Shown in pieces: positions 1-5,818 of a stretch of 19,529 nucleotides of DNA. Every line of letters starts with the position of its first letter. Positions within the stretch are counted from its first letter, which is position 1. This stretch comes from JABSOG01 sp041583135. GTDB taxonomy: Bacteria > Pseudomonadota > Gammaproteobacteria > Enterobacterales > Alteromonadaceae. The stretch is from NCBI GenBank assembly GCA_041583135.1, contig JBFHGJ010000110.1:1-19529 (forward strand). Direction: 5' to 3'. A program made the translations under genes and the position numbers. A model generated the notes under the pieces. The model worked only from the letters and a program-made list of their open reading frames with translations, had not been told where the DNA came from and did not search any database.

Positions 1-61
1 AAATGATCAAAGACCCAGCCCCCTCAGGCTCTACCGGCAGCAGCTGCTGATCCCCACTTAG
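1..61 (+). other. possible 3' end of an upstream gene
   Basis: Two plus-strand frames are open from the window edge. One ends at TGA 48-50 and would give a Pro/Ser/Gly-rich tail (KDPAPSGSTGSSC). The other ends at TAG 59-61. Either could be the last residues of a gene lying 18 to 28 bases before the EF-hand-like gene. The stretch is too short to choose between them, and chance openness is quite possible. Confidence 0.25.
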
Positions 62-78
62 TATAAAAGGAAATTAAG

Positions 79-762
79 ATGAAAATAGTGCATACAGCAA
101 AGGCCAAACTCGCCTTAAAAACACTCATTTGCCTTATTTTTGGCCTGCTTGGCGGTGTTGTTCATGCGGTTGATATCGATACCGACCACTGCTTTAACGA
201 CAACGACCCACTCGATCCGCTAATGGTGGATTTGGGCCAAAACGGTTTTCAATTGGGTGAACCCGGAGCCGGTGTCTGGTTTGATCTATTTGCCAACGGC
301 GAACCGGTTAAAATGCAATGGAGCCGTCAAGGTGGCGATGAAGCGTTTGTGATTTTCGACCAAAACGGTAATGGCCTTGCCGATAACGGCGCAGAAATGT
401 TTACCAACTACAATCCTTTGGTACTGGAAAATCGTGTTGCGCCCAATGGTTTTATCGATTTGGCGCAATATGACCAGCCGCAGCTCGGTGGTAATAACGA
501 CGGCTATATCAGTAATGATGATGCAATTTGGCCGCAGTTGATGCTATGGCTTGATAACAATGCCGATGGTATTGCCACGGCAGATGAAATGTTATTACCG
601 GAAAGCGCCGGATTAACCCACTTTTACACCATCCCCAAACACAACGGCCGTCGTGACAATGCAGGCAATAAACTACCGCTTTGGGCTTGGGCAAAAAACG
701 CAGGCCATCAGGGCAACAATCAATACAAAATGATTGATGTGCTGTTTAAGCCTGTTGAATAA
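79..762 (+). CDS. secreted EF-hand-like calcium-binding protein, 227 aa
   Basis: The protein starts with a Sec signal peptide: Lys-rich n-region, hydrophobic core near residues 14-27, probable cleavage after VHA at 28-30. The mature part carries Asp/Asn-rich loops of EF-hand or dockerin type at 94-106 (DQNGNGLADNGAE), about 139-150 (NNDGYISNDDAI) and 159-170 (DNNADGIATADE). The order DPLMVDLGQNGF, GVWFDLFANGEP, FDQNGNGLADNGAEMF, LWLDNNADGI matches, as I recall it, a module seen inside large RTX/FrpC-type proteins; here it is free-standing. A predicted role is a calcium-dependent secreted or periplasmic protein, with no catalytic motif seen. The start is supported by AAGGA about 8 bases upstream. 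Its last 17 bases overlap the end of the convergent gene. The family resemblance is clear but the function is unknown. Confidence 0.8.
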   Translation: MKIVHTAKAKLALKTLICLIFGLLGGVVHAVDIDTDHCFNDNDPLDPLMVDLGQNGFQLGEPGAGVWFDLFANGEPVKMQWSRQGGDEAFVIFDQNGNGLADNGAEMFTNYNPLVLENRVAPNGFIDLAQYDQPQLGGNNDGYISNDDAIWPQLMLWLDNNADGIATADEMLLPESAGLTHFYTIPKHNGRRDNAGNKLPLWAWAKNAGHQGNNQYKMIDVLFKPVE

Positions 763-1453
763 CCTGCTCGTTGCGGTAGTCGTTTGACGCCGATTTACAC
801 TCTTTGAGTAACGCAATAAATGCCTGTGGCTCGCGGTCGCAGGCATTGGTCGGTATAAAAAGATCGTAGCCATAGACCCTGCGGGTCATCTCCATGCGAT
901 AAAACCAAGCGCCGATAGGCCCAATCACCTTATCACCATTGCTCATTTTAAACGGGGTATCGTTAATTTGACGCTCAAACAACCCAATATTTTCCAGTTG
1001 GCACGCCAAAAAATACAGATCGCGCTGCTCTTGCAACAAGTTGTTGGCCAATCGCCGAGACAGGGTTTCTCTTAACGTTTCTACATCTTTCAGTTTCAAT
1101 CCAATATAGGCCAGCTCTTTGCTCTCGACCCCTTCAGTTACCCGTGGCTGATCGATGATCATAATATTGCCCCAAGGAATTTTTAACTCGCCATAACGAT
1201 GGCAATAGGTTAAACACTCAGGGGTAAGCTCAAAGCTATTAATGGGTTCAAAATGCTTAAACAACCCCATCAGCAAAGTGACAAAACTGGCAAGAAATAA
1301 AAATATGATATTAAGCCGATGGTCCTGCCACAAAAAACCGGCAGCCAGCGCACACGCCGACATACCGACAACACCGCCAATCATCAGGCTCATTGCATTT
1401 TGCCGGGCAACGGCTTTGACATAAATACTGGGCTGGGTTTGTTGCTCAGTCAT
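746..1453 (-). CDS. DUF2982-like inner-membrane protein, 235 aa
   Basis: Two adjacent hydrophobic segments near the N-terminus (about residues 25-43 and 46-64 from the chosen start) are followed by a soluble domain of roughly 165 residues. This layout and phrases such as ELTPECLTYCHRYGELKIPWGNI and KVIGPIGAWFYRMEMTRRVYGYDL resemble the DUF2982 family of Shewanella and Vibrio, whose function is not known. The frame is open to an ATG at 1483, but that codon overlaps a strong -10 box. The ATG at 1453 has GAGAG just upstream and lies downstream of the predicted transcription start, so I chose it. The gene follows ogt on the same strand with a 54-base gap. Its 3' end overlaps the convergent EF-hand-like gene by 17 bases. 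The family name is from memory and moderately sure; the gene itself is very likely real. Confidence 0.75.
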   Translation of the reverse strand: MTEQQTQPSIYVKAVARQNAMSLMIGGVVGMSACALAAGFLWQDHRLNIIFLFLASFVTLLMGLFKHFEPINSFELTPECLTYCHRYGELKIPWGNIMIIDQPRVTEGVESKELAYIGLKLKDVETLRETLSRRLANNLLQEQRDLYFLACQLENIGLFERQINDTPFKMSNGDKVIGPIGAWFYRMEMTRRVYGYDLFIPTNACDREPQAFIALLKECKSASNDYRNEQVIQQA

Positions 1454-1481
1454 GGCACTCTCATCGTTCAACAAAAAAGGC

Positions 1482-1511
1482 ATTATAAGAGGCTGAGAAT
1501 TGTCAGATCAA
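1482..1511 (-). promoter_or_regulatory. sigma-70 promoter for the DUF2982-like gene
   Basis: On the minus strand, TTGATC (1506-1511) is followed after 18 bases by a perfect TATAAT (1482-1487). The -35 box overlaps the last codons of ogt. Transcription would start near 1475, about 22 bases before the chosen ATG at 1453. The gene can therefore be expressed separately from the alkylation-repair genes upstream. Confidence 0.55.
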
Positions 1512-1969
1512 GCCAAAGCGCCGCTTTCATGCTGCAACAACCATTGTTTACGCGACAGGCCACCAGCGTAGCCGGTCAAAGTGCCGTCTTTGCCGATAAT
1601 GCGGTGGCAAGGCACAACAATGGCAATCGGGTTGGCACCGTTGGCTGAGCCTACCGCTCTGACCGCCTTTGGGTTATCCAAGGCATTGGCAATATCGCCG
1701 TAACAGGCCGTTTTGCCATAAGGAATAGCTAACAACGCCTGCCACACCTTATGCCTGAATTCGGTGCCCTTGGCCTTAAGCGGCAAATCAAACTGCTTAA
1801 GCTTACCTGCAAAGTAGTCATCCAGTTGCCTTAGTGCCGCATTCACCCAAGTATTGGGCTGTTGCTCACCAACACGTTCAACAAACTCAACACAGGTTAT
1901 CCCTTCCTCAGTTGCACCAACACGTAAAATGCCAATGGGGGTTTGCATAAAACCTTGATAGTCATTCAT
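1508..1969 (-). CDS. ogt: methylated-DNA--[protein]-cysteine S-methyltransferase (Ogt type), 153 aa
   Basis: This suicide repair protein moves the alkyl group from O6-alkylguanine or O4-alkylthymine in DNA to its own cysteine. The acceptor motif PCHR is present with Cys at residue 121, followed by the usual IIGKDGTLTGYAGGLSRKQWLL. The winged-helix DNA-binding part includes VRAVGSANGANP, with the Arg finger near residue 104. The frame is open to an ATG at 2011. The start at 1969 (MNDYQGF) fits the family length better and overlaps the stop of the upstream glycosylase by one base (TGATG), a usual coupling arrangement. Having Ogt directly after an Ada/AlkA fusion fits co-expression in an adaptive response to alkylation. 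Function is near certain; the exact start less so. Confidence 0.95.
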   Translation of the reverse strand: MNDYQGFMQTPIGILRVGATEEGITCVEFVERVGEQQPNTWVNAALRQLDDYFAGKLKQFDLPLKAKGTEFRHKVWQALLAIPYGKTACYGDIANALDNPKAVRAVGSANGANPIAIVVPCHRIIGKDGTLTGYAGGLSRKQWLLQHESGALA

Positions 1970-3381
1970 CACAATAAATTCCAACATTGAAAAGTTAAGT
2001 AACTGCGCCAAGGCTTGGCCTGTTGCGGGTCAAATGCCTGGCCATCGGCAAAATGTGCCAGCGCCTTTTTCACGCCAAGATCCGAGCCAAGCCAAATATC
2101 GGTATCGCTTTGTCCACGCATTTTCGCATAGTTGACTGTCCACGGCCCTATCCCTTTAATTTCAAGCCACTTGTCCAAATCTTCTAACTCCGGGTTTTGG
2201 GCGCAATAGGCACTAAAAGCTTGCAACGTTTGCTTGCGGCTTTGTGGCATCTTAAGGGCTTCAAAGTCGCAGTTCGCCAAGCGTTCAGCGGTGGGAAACA
2301 AGCGTTTGTCCGCCAGCGGTTCACCGTAAAGTTCAACCACCGTCGCCACCAACTTACGCGCCGCTTCAACCGATATCTGTTGCCCTAAAATGGCACGAAT
2401 ACCCGCTTCAAAGGGCGACCATATGCCCGGTAGGCGCAAGCCGCTGATCAGCCGATTCTCCATGCCCGGTAACTCGCCAAGCTGTTGTTCGATGACCGCA
2501 ATGTCGGTATCTAAATCGAGAATACGGCGAATATTTCTAACCAATGGCAGCAAGTTACCTTTATGCTTGGTGAACAGCTTGATATTAAAGCCGTTCTTCG
2601 CAGGCACATGGGTTGCTTCAAAATAACCTTTGGCACTGCCGCCAAACCACTCAAACGTGCGGCCATAGCGGTGTTCATCTATCCATTCGAGCGAGGGGAT
2701 CAGTCGCTTTTGTAAAAATCCTTGCATCAGATCCCAGCGATAAGGCGGACGATAACTTAACTGTAACTCTATGTGCTGCGCCTGCGCCTTTTGCTGCTTT
2801 CTGACTTGCATCGGGGTCAAATCAAACTGCTGTTTAAAGCTGTCGTTAAACCGCCTGACGCTGTTAAATCCGGCAGCAAAGGCCACTTCAGTGACAGGTA
2901 GCGCACTTTCAAACAACAATTGCTTAGCAAACAATAGCTGCTGATATAAAGCATAGTGTTTGGGCGTGGTGCCGAGTTTATCTTGAAACAAGCTACGTAA
3001 GTAACGGCTTGAGATCCCCAGTCGCTGGGCCAGTGTTTCTACCGAGCCTGTAGACAGCTCTCCTTGCTCAATTAGTTTTAGCGCCCTTTCAATTGTGGTA
3101 TCAACGCCTTTCCATGCAAAAGAGCCGGGCGCACTGTCAGGACGGCAACGCAAACAGGGTCTAAACCCGGCATTGGCCGCTTCTATGGCGCTGGCGTAAT
3201 AACGCACATTGCTTTCTTTTGGTGCCGGTGCCGGGCAAATTGGCCTGCAATAGATACCCGTGGTGGTGACGGCGACATAAAACTTGCCATCGAAGCGGGC
3301 ATCTCGGGCAAGCCTGGCCTTGCGGCATTGTTCGTTGATAATGGTCACAATAAATCGCTCAAAACGACAGATGAGGTTCAT
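1969..3381 (-). CDS. alkA: Ada-type zinc/AraC regulator fused to AlkA 3-methyladenine DNA glycosylase, 470 aa
   Basis: Three parts can be read. Residues 18-90 are an Ada-type zinc module (RDARFDGKFYVAV) with four cysteines at 45, 49, 76 and 79. By analogy with Ada, Cys45 would be the methyl-phosphotriester acceptor. Residues 95-195 are an AraC-type double helix-turn-helix (LAQRLGISSRYLRSLFQ and EVAFAAGFNSVRRFNDSF). Residues 205-470 are AlkA: a helix-hairpin-helix at 408-420 (IKGIGPWT) and Asp434 in WLGSDLGVKK at the place of the catalytic Asp of E. coli AlkA. The protein should sense alkyl damage, activate transcription and excise alkylated bases. The O6-methylguanine transferase domain of classical Ada is absent but is supplied by the coupled ogt gene. 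The ATG at 3381 has a poor ribosome site; GTG at 3348 is an alternative. Confidence 0.93.
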   Translation of the reverse strand: MNLICRFERFIVTIINEQCRKARLARDARFDGKFYVAVTTTGIYCRPICPAPAPKESNVRYYASAIEAANAGFRPCLRCRPDSAPGSFAWKGVDTTIERALKLIEQGELSTGSVETLAQRLGISSRYLRSLFQDKLGTTPKHYALYQQLLFAKQLLFESALPVTEVAFAAGFNSVRRFNDSFKQQFDLTPMQVRKQQKAQAQHIELQLSYRPPYRWDLMQGFLQKRLIPSLEWIDEHRYGRTFEWFGGSAKGYFEATHVPAKNGFNIKLFTKHKGNLLPLVRNIRRILDLDTDIAVIEQQLGELPGMENRLISGLRLPGIWSPFEAGIRAILGQQISVEAARKLVATVVELYGEPLADKRLFPTAERLANCDFEALKMPQSRKQTLQAFSAYCAQNPELEDLDKWLEIKGIGPWTVNYAKMRGQSDTDIWLGSDLGVKKALAHFADGQAFDPQQAKPWRSYLTFQCWNLL

Positions 3382-3398
3382 TGTATGTGGGGCATGAG

Positions 3399-3426
3399 GG
3401 AATAACTAGCCAAAAACGGAAGTCAA
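3399..3426 (-). promoter_or_regulatory. candidate promoter for the ada/alkA-ogt pair
   Basis: On the minus strand TTGACT (3421-3426, five of six consensus bases) is followed after 16 bases by TATTCC (3399-3404), which is a poor -10 box. A weak -10 would suit a promoter that needs the AraC-type activator, but I could not identify an Ada-type binding box, so this stays tentative. Confidence 0.25.
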
Positions 3427-3442
3427 TGAAACAATGTTGGCA

Positions 3443-3466
3443 GGGTAGAGCATTAACGCTCTACCC
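3443..3466. repeat. perfect 9-bp inverted repeat (hairpin) in the gap between the DHH gene and ada/alkA
   Basis: GGGTAGAGC (3443-3451) and GCTCTACCC (3458-3466) are perfect complements around a 6-base loop. The hairpin lies about 95 bases after the phosphoesterase stop, just before the candidate ada/alkA promoter. A T-rich tract precedes it on the minus strand instead of following it, so it is not a standard intrinsic terminator for the upstream gene. It could still end transcription weakly, protect the 3' end, or be an operator. Apart from this and the promoter, I see nothing in 3382-3560. Confidence 0.5.
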
Positions 3467-3560
3467 AAAAATAAAAGTCTAGCAATTAACCACTTTGGTA
3501 CCGGCAACCACATCATGGCCGAACCGTTTTTCGATACCAAAAAAAGTAGTCAACAAAAAG

Positions 3561-4493
3561 CTAGCCGTCTGTGGTGATCCGCTCAATCAACGCTTTCAAT
3601 ACGCTTTGCGATTGCTGGTTTTCGACCTGACAAGTGCCTGCCACCATATGACCTCCACCGCCATATTCAAGCATCAACTCACCGATATTGGTTTTTGACG
3701 AGCGATCAAATATCGATTTACCAACGGCAAACACGGTATTCTGCTGCTTTAAACCCCACATTTGATGAATTGAAATATTGCACTGCGGGAAAAGCGCGTA
3801 AATGATGAAACGATTACCAGCGTATATGATATCTTCGCCACGTAGGTCCAATACCACTAGATTTTTGTGAATGTTCGCACAACGCAGCAATTGGTCTTTA
3901 AAATCTACCTGATGGGCAAAATACAAGTCGGCGCGCTCTTTCACATCCGGCAACTGCAAAATTTCATCAATATCATGATCGGCACAGTAGTCGATCAAGT
4001 CCATCATCAACTGATAGTTAGAAATACGAAAATCGCGAAAACGACCTAAACCGGTTCGGGCATCCATCAAAAAGTTCAACAACGCCCAACCTGTAGGGTT
4101 AAGCACTTCCTCATGATTATATTGGGCCGAATCACCTCTATCGACCGCCTCCATCATATCTAACCAACGTAACGGGAAGACTTCATCGCCACCATAATAG
4201 CGCCACACAACACGCGCCGCCGACGGCACATATGGGTCGATAATATGATTGGGGTTTTTATCAACGTTGCGATAAGTCTCGCTTAAATGGTGATCAAAGG
4301 CGAGGTGTGCCGTTGGCACATAAGGCAAATTGGTGGTGATATCATTGTCGCTAATAGCAATTTTGCCCGACTGCATATCTTTGGGATGAACAAAGGCAAT
4401 TTCATCTATCAAATTAAGGTGTTTGAGCAATACGGCACAAACCAATCCGTCAAAGTCACTACGCGTCACCAGACGATATTTTTTTTCTGACAT
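3561..4493 (-). CDS. DHH-family phosphoesterase (exopolyphosphatase-like), 310 aa
   Basis: The protein has the metal-binding motifs of the DHH superfamily: D13-F-D15-G near the N-terminus, D67-H68-H69, and an acidic D118 in AVDRGD. A DHHA1-type glycine-rich motif (GGGGHMVAGTC, 278-288) closes the substrate pocket. Such proteins are two-metal-ion phosphoesterases acting on polyphosphate, short RNA or cyclic dinucleotides. Databases often call this group exopolyphosphatase, but the motifs do not fix the substrate. There is no signal peptide or membrane segment, so it is cytoplasmic. The start has AGGA about 7 bases upstream. It is a single gene, divergent from the ovothiol operon across 187 bases. 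Confidence 0.88.
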   Translation of the reverse strand: MSEKKYRLVTRSDFDGLVCAVLLKHLNLIDEIAFVHPKDMQSGKIAISDNDITTNLPYVPTAHLAFDHHLSETYRNVDKNPNHIIDPYVPSAARVVWRYYGGDEVFPLRWLDMMEAVDRGDSAQYNHEEVLNPTGWALLNFLMDARTGLGRFRDFRISNYQLMMDLIDYCADHDIDEILQLPDVKERADLYFAHQVDFKDQLLRCANIHKNLVVLDLRGEDIIYAGNRFIIYALFPQCNISIHQMWGLKQQNTVFAVGKSIFDRSSKTNIGELMLEYGGGGHMVAGTCQVENQQSQSVLKALIERITTDG

Positions 4494-4520
4494 GGCATTT
4501 CCTATGAATACAAGGTCTTG

Positions 4521-4532
4521 GACTTACAAGTC
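4521..4532. repeat. short interrupted palindrome in the leader of the DHH gene
   Basis: GACTT and AAGTC are separated by two bases (GACTTACAAGTC). The element lies between the candidate -10 box and the start of the phosphoesterase gene, where it could be an operator or leader hairpin. Arms of five bases are short and may arise by chance. Confidence 0.2.
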
Positions 4533-4538
4533 TAAATG

Positions 4539-4561
4539 AGTATAGCCGAACAACACTCGGC
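4539..4561 (-). promoter_or_regulatory. candidate -10 box with an adjacent inverted repeat, DHH gene promoter
   Basis: On the minus strand TATACT (4539-4544) is a good -10 hexamer about 45 bases before the phosphoesterase ATG. Immediately upstream, GCCGA and TCGGC form an inverted repeat with a 7-base centre (4545-4561), exactly filling a 17-base spacer. The hexamer that would be the -35 is only T-rich. The placement would suit a repressor or activator that acts between -35 and -10. This is inference from position. Confidence 0.35.
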
Positions 4562-4632
4562 AAAAACAGCCATAGGCAAAAAATTATCGACACGGTGAAA
4601 AAGGTCGCACATCACAGACGATTAGCGTAAAC

Positions 4633-4659
4633 TGCCTCGGTTAATTCCTTCACGAGGCA
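4633..4659. repeat. 7-bp inverted repeat in the leader of the ovothiol operon
   Basis: TGCCTCG (4633-4639) and CGAGGCA (4653-4659) are perfect complements separated by 13 bases, ending 21 bases before the ATG of the first operon gene. It could be an operator or a leader hairpin. I could not find a convincing -35/-10 pair for this operon between 4562 and 4680. Confidence 0.35.
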
Positions 4660-4680
4660 CAAGCAATAAGATTTTAGCCT

Positions 4681-5790
4681 ATGAGCGAACTCAATCGCCT
4701 GGCCAAATTAGCCATCTGCATTTTGCAAAGTCATATTGAGTATTATGGCTATACACCCCGTGTGCACTTTGAACTGGAAGGGGGTTACAAAAGACGCGAC
4801 CCACGCCAGGAAATCGACTTCGATGCGGTTAATCTCGCCCTTAAAAAACACCATATTCTCGGCTCACTCAAACGTGAGTACTGGCTCAACCAATGGGAAT
4901 ATGTCTCAGACTTCGCTGGTCAAACACCGTTAAAAGAAGCCAATGATTTTGCCGCCGTAACAACCCTTTTGCCAAAGCTACTAAAGCAATACGGTGCCAG
5001 CGAGGTCATGATCAGACCCATTTTATGGCAAGGTGACCAAGGGCGGCTACAAAGCGGATGCAGCAATATTTTCTCCACCGACAAACGTCCGGTGCACATT
5101 CCCAACGCCATTCAAGTCAATATCAGCGCCGATAAAGACGGCCGCAATGTTATTCCGCTGGATGGTTTTGGGGAAAAACTGCAACAACGGCTACTCGATA
5201 CCAGTTTTGAATGTTGTCTGCTGTACTTACCCGAAGACGAAGGCTTTGCCAGATTAAAACTCAAACAAGACTTTGGCTTGGACGCAGAGTTAAGCTCACC
5301 CCACGAACTTTCCGGCGGTCACCAAGGCTCAATCGCCCTGTACAAAGACAAAGGGAAGCACAATCAGCCACTTGGCCTGACACCGCTGCTTTTTGATCAT
5401 CAACATAAAGTGCTCGCCTCAAGTCAGGATTGGCACAGCCAGTCACGTATCGAGCATCGTTTAGGGGCTTCTTCGCTGTTATATAACCCCTATGTCAATG
5501 TCGCTTTTGCCCTGTTGAACCTGCTTGAAACCATTGTCTCGGTTGAACAAGGACAGGCGGTTTCAGATGCTCCGCCCCACCAATTGCCAACATCGCTGTT
5601 TACGCAAGCTGGTCGGCAGGGGGCCTATGAGATTTTTGAAAACGGAAATTGGTTTAACCATGCAATAAACCAATCGGTATCCCAAGTAAAAACGTATAAC
5701 CATCAGTTTCACGATGCACCAAACCACCTAGGCGATGTTTTAAAACAGGCAATTATGGCGCAATATAATCGTAAACTGTGGACTATTTGA
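4681..5790 (+). CDS. divergent glutamine-synthetase/gamma-glutamyl-ligase-like protein in the ovothiol operon, 369 aa
   Basis: I do not recognise a named family, but several motifs line up in order with the catalytic domain of glutamine synthetase. FELEGGY (30-36) gives the E-x-E metal ligands, and NQWEY (70-74) resembles the G-x-Q-x-E motif. PLKEANDF with the following helix and strand resembles the segment before MPKP. NAIQVNIS (142-149) sits where GS has GMHxHxS, so the ammonia/ATP-side His is Gln here. RIEHRLGASSLLYNPYVNVA (256-275) resembles RIExRxxDPxANPYL. The protein begins almost at the first metal motif, so the N-terminal beta-grasp domain of GS (about 100 residues) is missing. It may be an ATP-dependent amide or gamma-glutamyl ligase, or a non-catalytic relative. 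No signal peptide is seen. OvoA follows after 28 bases. The ribosome site is weak. The gene is certainly real; the fold assignment is an inference from motifs. Confidence 0.6.
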   Translation: MSELNRLAKLAICILQSHIEYYGYTPRVHFELEGGYKRRDPRQEIDFDAVNLALKKHHILGSLKREYWLNQWEYVSDFAGQTPLKEANDFAAVTTLLPKLLKQYGASEVMIRPILWQGDQGRLQSGCSNIFSTDKRPVHIPNAIQVNISADKDGRNVIPLDGFGEKLQQRLLDTSFECCLLYLPEDEGFARLKLKQDFGLDAELSSPHELSGGHQGSIALYKDKGKHNQPLGLTPLLFDHQHKVLASSQDWHSQSRIEHRLGASSLLYNPYVNVAFALLNLLETIVSVEQGQAVSDAPPHQLPTSLFTQAGRQGAYEIFENGNWFNHAINQSVSQVKTYNHQFHDAPNHLGDVLKQAIMAQYNRKLWTI

Positions 5791-5818
5791 ACAAATCAAT
5801 AAAACAATTGGAAATGAT

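Noticed and set aside
3482..3560. Short protein-like frame on the minus strand ending GIEKRFGHDVVAGTKVVNC just after the DHH gene stop
   Set aside because: It could look like a frameshifted C-terminus or gene remnant, but the DHH protein already ends at a normal length after its GGGGH motif, and the frame has no start or ribosome site. Short open frames of this size are common by chance.
4479..4488. Run of eight A/T at the start of the DHH gene as a phase-variable tract
   Set aside because: It encodes the natural Glu-Lys-Lys start, is short, and nothing else suggests phase variation of this enzyme.
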